A stretch of 64,000 nucleotides of DNA from Paenibacillus illinoisensis NBRC 15959 (lineage in GTDB: Bacteria > Bacillota > Bacilli > Paenibacillales > Paenibacillaceae): contig NZ_BIME01000002.1 in the NCBI RefSeq assembly GCF_004000925.1, positions 1 through 64,000 of the forward strand. Direction: 5' to 3'. The notes under the pieces were generated by a model, which worked only from the letters and a program-made list of their open reading frames with translations, was not told the DNA's origin and made no database searches. Shown one piece after another: positions 16,960 through 26,818 of this stretch; positions within the stretch are counted from its first letter, which is position 1; each line of letters begins with the position of its first letter. The translations under genes were made by a program, and so were the position numbers.

Positions 16960-18378
16960 ATGAGTAAACAACAGATTGGTGTTATTGGACTTGCAGTAAT
17001 GGGCAAAAACTTGGCCCTGAATATCGAAAGTAAGGGATTTTCCGTATCGGTGTTCAACCGTTCGCCGGAGAAAACGAATGATCTTTTGAAAGAAGCTGAG
17101 GGAAAAAACCTGACTGGCGCGTTCTCCATTGAAGAGTTCGTGGCATCCCTGGAATCCCCGCGCAAAATTCTGATCATGGTTCAAGCCGGTAAAGCGACTG
17201 ACGCGACGATTGAACAATTGCTGCCTCATCTGGATGAGGGCGATATCATTATTGATGGAGGTAACGCCTACTTCCCTGATACCCAGCGCCGCAGCAAAGA
17301 GCTGGAAGCGAAAGGATTCCGTTTCATTGGCGCTGGTGTATCCGGCGGCGAAGAAGGCGCACTGAAAGGCCCAGCAATCATGCCAGGTGGTCAAGAAAGT
17401 GCATACGAACTGGTTGAACCGATTCTGACAGCGATCTCTGCCAAAGTTGGCGATGATGCCTGCAGCACATACATCGGACCAGACGGTGCCGGACACTACG
17501 TCAAAATGGTGCACAACGGTATTGAATACGGAGATATGCAGTTGATTGGGGAAGCCTACCACCTGCTCAAATCCGTTCTGAATGTTTCCGTTGAGGAACT
17601 GCACGAAATCTTCACAGAGTGGAATCAAGGCGAACTGGACAGCTATCTGATTGAGATTACGGCGGATATCTTCTCCAAATACGATCCGGAAACCGGCAAA
17701 CCGATGGTTGACGTTATTCTGGATGCGGCCGGACAAAAAGGTACAGGCAAATGGACAAGCCAAAGCGCACTGGATCTCGGCGTACCATTGTCCATGATTA
17801 CGGAATCCGTATTCTCCCGTTTCCTGTCCGCGATGAAGGACGAACGTGTAGCTGCGAGCAAAATCCTGAATGGACCGAAAGCTGAAGCGTTCTCCGGCGA
17901 TAAAAAAGCGTTCATTGAAAGTGTACGCAAAGCATTGTTCGCAAGTAAAATCGTATCCTATGCACAAGGCTTTGCCCAAATGCGTGCGGCTTCCGACGAG
18001 TATGGCTGGGATCTGAAATACGGTAACATCGCGATGATCTTCCGCGGCGGCTGCATTATCCGTTCACAGTTCCTGCAAAACATCAAAGAAGCTTATGACA
18101 AAGATGCAGAACTCAAAAACCTGCTTCTGGATCCATATTTCCAAAATATCGTTGAATCCTACCAGGATGCTTGGCGTGAAGTTGTAGCAGCTGCTGTAAA
18201 ACAAGGTATTCCGGTACCTGGCTTCTCCAGCGCGCTTTCCTACTACGACAGCTACCGTACAGAGCGTTTGCCTGCAAACCTGCTGCAAGCGCAACGTGAC
18301 TACTTCGGTGCTCACACCTTCAAACGTGTGGACAAAGAAGGTTCATTCCACTTCCAATGGATGGATACAAACGAGTAA
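16960..18378 (+). CDS. gnd: 6-phosphogluconate dehydrogenase, decarboxylating
   Basis: This 472-residue enzyme converts 6-phosphogluconate to ribulose 5-phosphate with release of CO2 and NADPH. The Rossmann motif is [12 protein letters not shown] (residues 10-21, GxAxxGxN type). The signature [15 protein letters not shown] lies near residue 98 and the catalytic [12 protein letters not shown] near 183. The length is typical of the dimeric long form. GGGGAGGA precedes the ATG. It is the last gene of the zwf-tal-gnd operon, before a strong terminator. Confidence 0.97.
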   Translation: MSKQQIGVIGLAVMGKNLALNIESKGFSVSVFNRSPEKTNDLLKEAEGKNLTGAFSIEEFVASLESPRKILIMVQAGKATDATIEQLLPHLDEGDIIIDGGNAYFPDTQRRSKELEAKGFRFIGAGVSGGEEGALKGPAIMPGGQESAYELVEPILTAISAKVGDDACSTYIGPDGAGHYVKMVHNGIEYGDMQLIGEAYHLLKSVLNVSVEELHEIFTEWNQGELDSYLIEITADIFSKYDPETGKPMVDVILDAAGQKGTGKWTSQSALDLGVPLSMITESVFSRFLSAMKDERVAASKILNGPKAEAFSGDKKAFIESVRKALFASKIVSYAQGFAQMRAASDEYGWDLKYGNIAMIFRGGCIIRSQFLQNIKEAYDKDAELKNLLLDPYFQNIVESYQDAWREVVAAAVKQGIPVPGFSSALSYYDSYRTERLPANLLQAQRDYFGAHTFKRVDKEGSFHFQWMDTNE

Positions 18379-18415
18379 GATCTGTTGATTCAATGTACTG
18401 AACACAACAAGCAAG

Positions 18416-18472
18416 CATGCTTGCATCGTTTAGAAGTGTTATATTCTAGACGAATGCAGGCATGTTTTTTTT
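18416..18472 (+). terminator. Terminator of the zwf-tal-gnd operon
   Basis: An interrupted stem of about 20 pairs runs from CATGCTTGCATCG to CGAATGCAGGCATG and is followed by eight T residues. Confidence 0.85.
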
Positions 18473-18686
18473 ATTTTAACTAGGTACCATACTACTCAAT
18501 ATTATCAATTGCGAGTGGTTGGAATTTAATCATTCCCAAATTGTAATAAAATGTACGTATCTATGCTGGTGAAGGTGATGCCTCGACCCTGCAAACTGCG
18601 TTATACTGGTTCAGACAGACTACTAGTTATGGTTTGTTTGGTGTAAATTCAGCAATCAACTTACTGACGTGGAGGTTAACCGGAGC

Positions 18687-19790
18687 ATGTTCGTATTGGC
18701 AGGCATTTTGTTTTTGGTGGTATACGGTTTATTGGTGTTTTACATAGGTTGGAGCGGCTGGAGCTGGATGAAGCCTGTCGTGTCAGCCAGATTTCGATGG
18801 TTCTATATTGTGGCCCTTGTATTTCTTGCAGTTTCATTCATTCTGGCCCGGCTGTTTGGAAGTATATCCTTCTTAAGTGTAATTGGTTCTTACTGGCTTG
18901 CAATTTTTTCGTTGCTGCTGCTGATCTTGCCCGTTATCCATTTAACATTGTGGTTGCTCCGATTAACGCGGATTCCCAGACATCACACGCAGAAGTGGGC
19001 GGGTGTAGTTACTTTGGTGTTACTTCTCTCTACGATGGCATACGGGATCTACAATGCGTATAGTCCAGTCGTCAGAGAGTACAGCATTCAGATTGATAAA
19101 AAGGTGGAAGGAATCGACAGTCTCAACGTTGTTATGGCTGCCGACATGCATTTTGGGCTTCTATCAGGACCGGCACATGCCAAGCGCATGGTGGAGGAAA
19201 TTAACGCTTTGAAGCCTGATTTGGTCCTCTATCCCGGTGATATTATCGATGACAATCTGGACATGTACCTGGGTAGTGGCATCGCAGATATTATCAGTGG
19301 TATCCAGGCGCCTTACGGAGTCTACGCTTCATTGGGCAATCATGACAAGTTCGACGGTCCGATTGAAGATCTGATTGCTGCGCTGGAGAAGAGCAATATG
19401 CAGGTTCTCTACGATGATAAGATCATATTGGACGACAAAATCACTTTGATTGGACGGAAAGACAGAACGGAAGACGATCGTGCTGAAGTGGCAACGTTGA
19501 TGCAGGATACCGATCTCAGCAAGCCGGTGCTGATGATGGATCATCAGCCGTATGATCTGGATATAGCGGAGCAGAATCATGTAGATCTGGTTGTGTCCGG
19601 TCACACCCACCGTGGCCAGATTGCACCAGCTCAATTCATCACGCAGGCGATCTACGAGAACGATTGGGGTTACTTGCAAAAAGGTTCGATGCATTCCATT
19701 GTGACCTCGGGTTATGGCTTCTGGGGACCGCCAATCCGCACGAGCAGTCGCTCTGAAATTGTTCAGATTCATGTGACATTCCAACAATAA
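18687..19790 (+). CDS. Membrane-anchored metallophosphoesterase (YkuE/YaeI-like)
   Basis: This 367-residue protein has about four N-terminal hydrophobic segments (roughly 1-130) before a calcineurin-type phosphoesterase domain. The metal motifs are visible in order: AADMHFG, YPGDIIDD, LGNHD, and SGHTHRGQ near the end. Relatives act on lipid or nucleotide phosphates; the substrate is unknown here. ATG 18687 was chosen over GTG 18669 because GGAGG at 18671-18675 can then serve as its binding site. The active domain is probably extracytoplasmic or at the membrane face. Confidence 0.88.
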   Translation: MFVLAGILFLVVYGLLVFYIGWSGWSWMKPVVSARFRWFYIVALVFLAVSFILARLFGSISFLSVIGSYWLAIFSLLLLILPVIHLTLWLLRLTRIPRHHTQKWAGVVTLVLLLSTMAYGIYNAYSPVVREYSIQIDKKVEGIDSLNVVMAADMHFGLLSGPAHAKRMVEEINALKPDLVLYPGDIIDDNLDMYLGSGIADIISGIQAPYGVYASLGNHDKFDGPIEDLIAALEKSNMQVLYDDKIILDDKITLIGRKDRTEDDRAEVATLMQDTDLSKPVLMMDHQPYDLDIAEQNHVDLVVSGHTHRGQIAPAQFITQAIYENDWGYLQKGSMHSIVTSGYGFWGPPIRTSSRSEIVQIHVTFQQ

Positions 19791-19796
19791 TAGTAA

Positions 19797-19826
19797 AAGG
19801 CCCTTCAAAGGAAGGGTCTTTTTTTA
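19797..19826 (+). terminator. Terminator after metallophosphoesterase gene
   Basis: AAGGCCCTTC pairs with GAAGGGTCTT over an AAAG loop and is followed by T residues. Confidence 0.8.
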
Positions 19827-19945
19827 TGGAAGTGTCTTTGCTTTAAGCAAACCAAAAGCATCTAACCTGTGTTTATATAAATAGAGCTTATATATTTCGG
19901 AAACTAGGATATTAACATACATACTTCTAAGAAAGAGATGATCAG

Positions 19946-20386
19946 TTGAACACAAAAAGACATTCCCGAATACGAAATCGATTAGTGCGCGTCATGGGTC
20001 TGATGTTGGTTATATTGGCTGGCTATCTCTACTGGATTAGAGACCAGTCCCAGATTCCTGAAGTTGCTTTTGAGACGATTGAACTTGCTCAGGCACCACT
20101 TGAGGTCATGGAGGTAATTGAAGACGAAGCGGGCAAAGCCAGAAAATTTGAAGTGTTAGCTGCTGAGCATGAGGGGTGGATTTACGTCTATTATGGCATT
20201 GATGAAATTGAATATTCTACTGTAGATGTGAAGTTAACGGAGTTAAAGAAACAGTACCTCGCAGAAATAATTGTATTAAATGCAGTAAGCGAAGAATGGA
20301 TTAACAGTTATAAGCTCGTACGATTTCAACCGTTAAGTGACAAGCCTTTGCTTACTGAAGTAAAAGATGATACCCGAATGAATTAG
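19946..20386 (+). CDS. Small protein with N-terminal membrane anchor, unknown
   Basis: This 146-residue protein starts at TTG 19946. A basic N-terminus precedes one hydrophobic segment (about 15-30). An acidic alpha/beta domain of about 110 residues follows. No cysteines or known motif are seen. It is probably anchored with its domain outside the cytoplasm. It stands alone between the metallophosphoesterase and the sugar region. Confidence 0.65.
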   Translation: MNTKRHSRIRNRLVRVMGLMLVILAGYLYWIRDQSQIPEVAFETIELAQAPLEVMEVIEDEAGKARKFEVLAAEHEGWIYVYYGIDEIEYSTVDVKLTELKKQYLAEIIVLNAVSEEWINSYKLVRFQPLSDKPLLTEVKDDTRMN

Positions 20387-20408
20387 AATAACCAGTATAT
20401 ATTAATAA

Positions 20409-20475
20409 GGTTTCACACCACCGTTCGATGGCAATACTCTATAGGGGTAAACAGGTGAAATACCTGATAGGAAGT
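20409..20475 (+). other. Possible structured RNA element upstream of the first antiterminator gene
   Basis: A nested fold can be drawn. CAGGT (20452-20456) pairs with ACCTG (20462-20466) over a GAAAT loop, and ACT (20436-20438) pairs with AGT (20473-20475). In an alternative outer helix, GGTTTCAC (20409-20416) can pair with GTGAAATACC. It resembles no riboswitch class I could name, and no gene starts for another 200 bases. It may be the 3' end of the previous transcript. Confidence 0.25.
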
Positions 20476-20558
20476 AAATCGCTAAGTTTAAAGCCCTAAT
20501 AAAAAGGATTTTTCTATGTAATTATCCGATGCAAATAAGACAGTGGTAGCATTTTTGG

Positions 20559-20587
20559 TTGACACCGTTTTCAGGTTGTGATAAATT
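20559..20587 (+). promoter_or_regulatory. Sigma-A promoter of the first licT-like gene
   Basis: TTGACA (20559-20564) is perfect. A 17-base spacer leads to TAAATT (20582-20587), four of six bases of the -10 consensus. It lies directly before the RAT site. Confidence 0.7.
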
Positions 20588-20594
20588 ATACCCG

Positions 20595-20624
20595 AGGCTT
20601 GTTACCGGTAATGCGGGCAAAACC
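20595..20624 (+). promoter_or_regulatory. Ribonucleic antiterminator (RAT) site of the licT-like gene
   Basis: AGGCTTGTTACC followed by GGTAATGC and GGGCAAAACC has the two-arm form of RNA sites bound by BglG/LicT proteins. Its 3' arm overlaps the 5' arm of the terminator that follows, so protein binding and termination exclude each other. It implies autoregulation. Confidence 0.8.
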
Positions 20625-20671
20625 ACTATGGAAATGATTTTATTATTTCTATTTTGGTTTTGCCCTTTTTT
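20615..20671 (+). terminator. RAT-controlled attenuator before the licT-like gene
   Basis: GGGCAAAACCA (20615-20625) pairs exactly with TGGTTTTGCCC (20655-20665) and is followed by six T residues. The overlap with the RAT site marks it as the regulated terminator. Confidence 0.85.
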
Positions 20672-20699
20672 AATCCTCAAAAAAAACGGGTGGTCCAAA

Positions 20700-21542
20700 A
20701 TGATTATTAAACAGATATTTAATAACAATATTGTCAGTACCGTGGATGACAAAAATCAGGAACTGCTGATCCTCGGCCGGGGTATCGGGTTTAAGTTCAA
20801 AGTCGGTGATGAAATTGATGAGGAACGGATAGAGAAAGTATTCCGTCTTCAGGATGCATCGATCTATGAGAAATTTAAGTCCATCGTCACAGAAGTGCCG
20901 ATTGAAATTCTGCAGGCAACGGATGATATCGTAACGCTGGCGCGTACGCAACTGAATAAAACCATCAGTGACGGGATCTATGTCTCGTTGTCGGATCACA
21001 TTCATTTTGCTGTCCAGCGAATGGAAAAGGGCATGATTACAAGGAATCCGCTTTCCTGGGAAGTGCAGCACTTTTACAAGGCGGAGTACGATGTCGCCCG
21101 AGAAGCGCTCACGCTGCTCAAGGAAAGACTGGATATTGATTTTCCCAAAGATGAGATTTGCAATATTGCACTGCATTTCATTAATGCGGAAGTCAATGAT
21201 TCCATGAATGATGTGACTCATCTCATGCAGCTGCTTCAGGAAATCATGAACATTATCAAATATCACTTCAATGTCGAGTTGGATGAAGATAGCGTTAACT
21301 ATTTCCGTTTCATCACACATTTGAAGTACTTCTGCCAGAGAGTCATCACGCATTCAACTCATGATGATGCAGAGGAGTATTTATACGAGGTGGTTCGGAA
21401 AAACTATCCGGAAACCTTCAAGTGTATCGGCAAGATCGAAACGTTTATCCATAAGAATTATCAATACGACATGACACACTCGGAACAGTTATATCTCACG
21501 CTCCATCTGGAGCGGTTAATGAAAACCAAGCGAGAAAATTAG
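20700..21542 (+). CDS. licT: BglG/LicT-family transcriptional antiterminator (first cassette)
   Basis: This 280-residue protein has the N-terminal RNA-binding CAT domain (about 1-60; MIIKQIFNNNIVST, LLILGRGIGF). Two PTS-regulation domains follow. PRD1 holds SDHIHFA with H100 and H158 in ALHFINAE; PRD2 holds a further conserved His in THLKYF and TLHLER. These histidines are phosphorylated by HPr and the permease, tying antitermination to sugar uptake. ATG 20700 was chosen as the CAT-domain start; upstream in-frame codons lie in the leader terminator. It precedes its cognate EIIBCA and GH1 genes. Confidence 0.93.
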   Translation: MIIKQIFNNNIVSTVDDKNQELLILGRGIGFKFKVGDEIDEERIEKVFRLQDASIYEKFKSIVTEVPIEILQATDDIVTLARTQLNKTISDGIYVSLSDHIHFAVQRMEKGMITRNPLSWEVQHFYKAEYDVAREALTLLKERLDIDFPKDEICNIALHFINAEVNDSMNDVTHLMQLLQEIMNIIKYHFNVELDEDSVNYFRFITHLKYFCQRVITHSTHDDAEEYLYEVVRKNYPETFKCIGKIETFIHKNYQYDMTHSEQLYLTLHLERLMKTKREN

Positions 21543-21562
21543 ATGTTAACTGAATATCCCAT

Positions 21563-21592
21563 GGGCTTGTTACTGTTCAATCAGGCAATACC
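21563..21592 (+). promoter_or_regulatory. RAT site between licT-like gene and PTS permease
   Basis: GGGCTTGTTACTG, TTCAATCAGGCAA and TACC match the RAT pattern. The 3' end overlaps the following terminator arm. The core CTGTTCAATCAGGCAAT is identical to the one at 34450-34466 in the second cassette. Confidence 0.85.
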
Positions 21593-21642
21593 CGAATGAA
21601 ATGACGCGCACATGACGTGTCGTATTCGTTCGGGTATTTTTT
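21588..21642 (+). terminator. RAT-controlled attenuator before PTS permease
   Basis: AATACCCGAA (21588-21597) pairs with TTCGGGTATT (21629-21638), with more pairing inside, and T residues follow. Confidence 0.87.
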
Positions 21643-21669
21643 ATTGGAAAATATGAGGAGGAAAACATC

Positions 21670-23586
21670 ATGAACCATCAGGAAACGGCACAGGAAATTA
21701 TCAAAGCCGTTGGGGGCACAAATAATATCAACTCGGTGTACCACTGTATTACCCGTCTTCGCTTTGAATTGAAAGACAATGACAAAGTGGATAACGGTAC
21801 ACTCAAGAAGCTGGACAAGGTCATGGGGACCAACATTTCCGGCGACCAGTTCCAGGTCATTATTGGTAATGATGTACCAAAAGTGTTTGATGCGATGGTC
21901 AAAGAACATCCAGCACTGCAGCAGAGCCCGGAAAAGAAAGAGACCAAGTCGGATAACAAAAAAAATGTAATTCTTAAAATATTTGAAACGATTGCAGGCG
22001 TATTTGCACCCATGCTGCCAGCGATCACCGCTGCAGGTATGCTCAAAGGTTTGCTTGCCCTGTTTGTATCTCTCGGCTGGATGTCAGCAGGTACGGACAC
22101 CTATCGTATTCTCTCAGCCATCGGTGATGGTGTATTCCATTACCTGCCACTGCTGATTGCAGTCAGCGCTGCCCGCAAGTTCGGCAGTAATCCGTTTGTT
22201 GCGATTGCATTAGGTACGGCGTTGATGTATCCGGATATGAGCACACTGCTCTCCAGCGGCGAATCCGTTGCTTTTATCGGCATCCCGGTAACGGCAGTAA
22301 GCTATGCATCATCGGTTATCCCGATCTTGCTGGCCGTATGGCTCATGTCCTATGTTGAGAAGTGGGTTGACCGCGTAATTCCGGCCGCTTTGAAGCTGCT
22401 GCTTGTTCCGTTGATTACTTTGCTTGTTATGGTTCCGGTTACGCTGATCGCGATCGGTCCATTGGGTACATTCGTAGGTAATGGATTGTCCGGCGGTATT
22501 AACTGGCTGCTGAATGAAGGCGGATTGGTTGCAGGTATCGTGCTTGGCGGTGCAATGGCGCTGATTATTATGACAGGAATGCACTATGCACTTGTTCCGA
22601 TTATCCTGAGTAACATTGCTACACTGGGCTTTGATAAATTCTTGCCGCTGACGTATATCTCCAATATGGGTCAAGCCGGTGCAACTCTCGGCGTATTTTT
22701 CCGGGCAAAAGACAAAAAGCTCAAAACCGTTGCATTATCGACCAGCTTTACAGCCCTCATGGGTGTAACTGAACCGGCAATGTACGGGGTAAACATGAAA
22801 TACAAAAAGCCATTTGCTGCAGCCATGATCGGTAGTGCTGTAGGTGGCGGATTCGCACTGGCCTTTGGAGCCAAAGCTTATGTACTTGCGGGTAACGGCG
22901 GACTTCCTGGACTGCCTTCCCTGATTGGACAAACGTTCTGGTATTCCCTGATTGGTATGATTCTTGCTTTCGTGGTAGGTGCGATTATGTCCACGGTATT
23001 TGGAATTAAGGAAGAAGAAGGAGACGCAGAAGCGCTCGCTCAATTCTCCCCTGGTGCTTCTTCTACGCCAGCAGCAGCGCCTTCCAATGAGGCAGCAGTG
23101 AACGTGGATGATATGGGTGCACCAACACCAACAAGTGATGCGACAGCTGTAGCCCCGATGACAGGAAAAGCAATTCCGCTGAAAGAAGTCAATGATCCAA
23201 CGTTTGGCGATGAATTAATGGGTAAAGGTGTTGCGTTTGTTCCAAGCGTGGGCGAGCTTGTATCTCCAGTTACAGGAACGGTTATGAATGTGTTCAAAAC
23301 AAAACATGCAATCGTTGTTCGCAGTGATAACGGCATGGAACTTCTGATCCATGTAGGGATCAATACGGTCAAACTGCGCGGACAATACTTCGAATCCCAT
23401 GTTGCTGCCGGAACTCGTGTCCAGGCCGGGGACAAGCTGCTTTCCTTCGAACTCGATCAAATTGCAAAAGAATATGACATTACAACGGCCATGGTTGTTA
23501 CGAACACAGCTGATTACAAAGACATTCAGCCAGTAAATTTGGGTGAGATCACGATGGGTCAAGAGGTATTGAAAGCCCAAATTTAA
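21670..23586 (+). CDS. bglP: Beta-glucoside PTS permease, EIIBCA (first cassette)
   Basis: This 638-residue protein has domains in the order IIB, IIC, IIA. IIB carries the phosphorylated Cys26 in HCITRLRF. IIC (about 100-455) has about ten hydrophobic segments, with GVTEPAMYGV near 355. An Ala/Pro-rich linker (about 460-500) leads to IIA with the active His561 in LLIHVGINTV. It takes up and phosphorylates beta-glucosides at the membrane. ATGAGGAGG precedes the ATG. The downstream GH1 gene would split the product. Expression is set by the RAT/attenuator just upstream. Confidence 0.95.
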   Translation: MNHQETAQEIIKAVGGTNNINSVYHCITRLRFELKDNDKVDNGTLKKLDKVMGTNISGDQFQVIIGNDVPKVFDAMVKEHPALQQSPEKKETKSDNKKNVILKIFETIAGVFAPMLPAITAAGMLKGLLALFVSLGWMSAGTDTYRILSAIGDGVFHYLPLLIAVSAARKFGSNPFVAIALGTALMYPDMSTLLSSGESVAFIGIPVTAVSYASSVIPILLAVWLMSYVEKWVDRVIPAALKLLLVPLITLLVMVPVTLIAIGPLGTFVGNGLSGGINWLLNEGGLVAGIVLGGAMALIIMTGMHYALVPIILSNIATLGFDKFLPLTYISNMGQAGATLGVFFRAKDKKLKTVALSTSFTALMGVTEPAMYGVNMKYKKPFAAAMIGSAVGGGFALAFGAKAYVLAGNGGLPGLPSLIGQTFWYSLIGMILAFVVGAIMSTVFGIKEEEGDAEALAQFSPGASSTPAAAPSNEAAVNVDDMGAPTPTSDATAVAPMTGKAIPLKEVNDPTFGDELMGKGVAFVPSVGELVSPVTGTVMNVFKTKHAIVVRSDNGMELLIHVGINTVKLRGQYFESHVAAGTRVQAGDKLLSFELDQIAKEYDITTAMVVTNTADYKDIQPVNLGEITMGQEVLKAQI

Positions 23587-23592
23587 TCTTAA

Positions 23593-25080
<1,488 letters not shown>

Positions 25081-25088
25081 TTCATAAT

Positions 25089-25138
25089 GGCAGCCCCAGG
25101 CGCAGCAGATGAGCGGCGCAGGGGGCGGCTTTTTTTTA
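25089..25138 (+). terminator. Terminator of the first beta-glucoside cassette
   Basis: GCAGCCCC-AGGCGC pairs with GCGC-AGGGGGCGGC (imperfect) and is followed by eight T residues. Confidence 0.8.
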
Positions 25139-25216
25139 CCCATAGAGGAGATGGTAAAAAGAATAGCTTCATGACACCCGGGGTGATATACTGTGTTCGT
25201 ACGGGGGAGGGATAAC

Positions 25217-25783
25217 ATGAAGAAACCAATTATTGCTGTAGACATGGATGATACGATCTGTCATCTGGTCCGGCGAGCCATTTACCACAACAACATCAAC
25301 TTCCCGACCCATCCGCTGCGTTATGAGGATATGACTCATTGGGATACGTCTCACTTGCGTCATCCGGAGAGTACTCATGATGTTTTTTATGGTCGGCCGG
25401 GACTATTCGAGGAATTGGAGCTGTATGACGAGTACGTTGTGGATGAAATGCAGAAGCTGAATGAAGCTTATGATGTTATTATTGTAACGGCAGCAGACCC
25501 GAAGACCGTGGTGGAAAAGTGGAACTGGCTTCAGCGCCATATGCCCTTTATCACGCCGGAGCAGTTTATCACATGCAAACGGAAAAATTTGATTAACTTT
25601 GACTTGTTAATTGATGACGGAGCACATAATTTGATTCCTGCCTGGAAAGAGGGGAAAAAAGTCATTTGCATTCCGCATCCATGGAATGGGAGTGAACGGG
25701 AACAATATCCGTTTCCCTTGATGTCCAGTTGGAAAGGTGCCAAAGCGTACATAGATGATTTGTTTGAGACTGCAAGTGGCTAG
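25217..25783 (+). CDS. 5'(3')-deoxyribonucleotidase-like HAD phosphatase (NT5C family)
   Basis: This 188-residue protein has the HAD nucleophile motif DMDDT (D9 and D11). A conserved Thr lies in VTAADP and the acidic pair in LLIDDGAHN. The pattern matches the NT5C family of cytosolic 5'(3')-deoxyribonucleotidases, which dephosphorylate nucleotides. ATG 25217 follows GGGGGAGG; an upstream GTG at 25193 lacks a site. It is a single gene between the first sugar operon and the AraC gene. Confidence 0.85.
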   Translation: MKKPIIAVDMDDTICHLVRRAIYHNNINFPTHPLRYEDMTHWDTSHLRHPESTHDVFYGRPGLFEELELYDEYVVDEMQKLNEAYDVIIVTAADPKTVVEKWNWLQRHMPFITPEQFITCKRKNLINFDLLIDDGAHNLIPAWKEGKKVICIPHPWNGSEREQYPFPLMSSWKGAKAYIDDLFETASG

Positions 25784-25802
25784 TCAAAGTACCAAAAGGA
25801 AG

Positions 25803-25830
25803 GTCCAGGACTTCAGGTTCTGGACTTTTT
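25803..25830. terminator. Terminator overlapping the AraC gene end
   Basis: GTCCAG (25803-25808) pairs with CTGGAC (25820-25825) and five T residues follow. It overlaps the last codons of the convergent AraC gene. Confidence 0.7.
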
Positions 25831-26682
25831 GCGGTATGTCAGCGGAGTTTCCCCTGTAATTCGTTTGAAAACGGCGTAGAATGTATCTACATCACGGTAG
25901 CCGACAAGCTCAGCGATGAGGCTAACTTTATGCTGTGAATTCTTCAGGAGTTCACGGCTTTTTTGTATGCGCAGGTGCTGGAGGTAAGAGCTGAACGTCT
26001 GGCCCGTATAGCTCAAGAACATGCGACCAATTTGCTTTTCGCTCCAACCTGATCGGTGAGATAGATCACTCATGCGAATGCGCATGCTAAGATGCTGATC
26101 CAGATATTGAAGAATGTATTCAAAATCGGAAGATGGCCTTTGTTCACCGTGCCTTTTCTGATGAAGCTGTCTGTAGGTCGTTACGATAAGCTGGCAAACG
26201 AGGGTGTACAGCATGGTGGAAGATCCGATTCCCGCAACCGAAGTTTCGTGGTAGAGCTTCAACATCAATTCTTCAATCTGACGATTCTGATCACCAATGG
26301 ATATATAAGAGACCTCATTGTTGGCCAAATCGATCAGGTGGCTTCGAATGTCCTCTTCCTGAATGGTGAGGGACAGTTTATGTATCAGCTCGGTATGGAA
26401 CAGACAGTTATATATGATGAGCGGATGCTCTGAGACATTGGAGGATGATGGACGAAATACATGGGGAACACCGACCGGGATGACAAAGAGCATGCCTTTT
26501 TGAACCGGGACAATGTCCTGATCAATGTGATGGAAACCTGCGCCTTCCGCAACATAACTGTATTCCAAGAAATCATGGGCATGGAAAGGGAGGTTGAAGT
26601 CCTCGGTACATCTATTAACAAAGAGCTGCAGTTCGGAGTTGAAGAAGAGTTCACTTTTTAACAGGTGCACAGAAGAGTTCAT
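25813..26682 (-). CDS. AraC-family regulator of the rhamnosidase gene
   Basis: This 289-residue protein has an N-terminal cupin-like sensing domain (about 20-150; LPFHAHDFLEYSYVAEG) and a C-terminal double helix-turn-helix. The latter ends in LIAELVGYRDVDTFYAVFKRITGETPLTYRKK, given here only as its GYRDVDTFYAVFKR core. It is divergent from the GH78 gene, with paired direct repeats in between. It is likely a rhamnose- or rhamnoside-responsive activator (inference from context). Confidence 0.92.
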   Translation of the reverse strand: MNSSVHLLKSELFFNSELQLFVNRCTEDFNLPFHAHDFLEYSYVAEGAGFHHIDQDIVPVQKGMLFVIPVGVPHVFRPSSSNVSEHPLIIYNCLFHTELIHKLSLTIQEEDIRSHLIDLANNEVSYISIGDQNRQIEELMLKLYHETSVAGIGSSTMLYTLVCQLIVTTYRQLHQKRHGEQRPSSDFEYILQYLDQHLSMRIRMSDLSHRSGWSEKQIGRMFLSYTGQTFSSYLQHLRIQKSRELLKNSQHKVSLIAELVGYRDVDTFYAVFKRITGETPLTYRKKSRT

Positions 26683-26710
26683 GTCTTCACCTCCTTATGG
26701 TTATGGCCGA

Positions 26711-26768
26711 ATTACCGGGTTAAACAGTCCTCATTACCGGGTATTTCCTTGAGCGGGATCAGTATAAT
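26711..26768 (+). promoter_or_regulatory. AraC-type direct-repeat operator and promoter of the rhamnosidase gene
   Basis: ATTACCGGGT occurs at 26711-26720 and again at 26733-26742, exactly 22 bases apart (two helical turns). The second copy overlaps the -35 position of TATAAT at 26763-26768, whose -35 itself is poor. This is the arrangement of an AraC activator touching sigma. Confidence 0.65.
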
Positions 26769-26818
26769 TATAGCGTAAGCCTGTGTTGGAAACCACGATG
26801 GAAAGGAATGTTTATCCT

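Noticed and set aside
16930..17979. Long minus-strand frame opposite gnd
   Set aside because: The plus strand encodes a full-length, motif-complete 6-phosphogluconate dehydrogenase. The opposite frame is a by-product of codon bias.
20476..20491. cre site before the first licT-like gene
   Set aside because: Only the inner bases around CG match; the outer TG and CA are missing.
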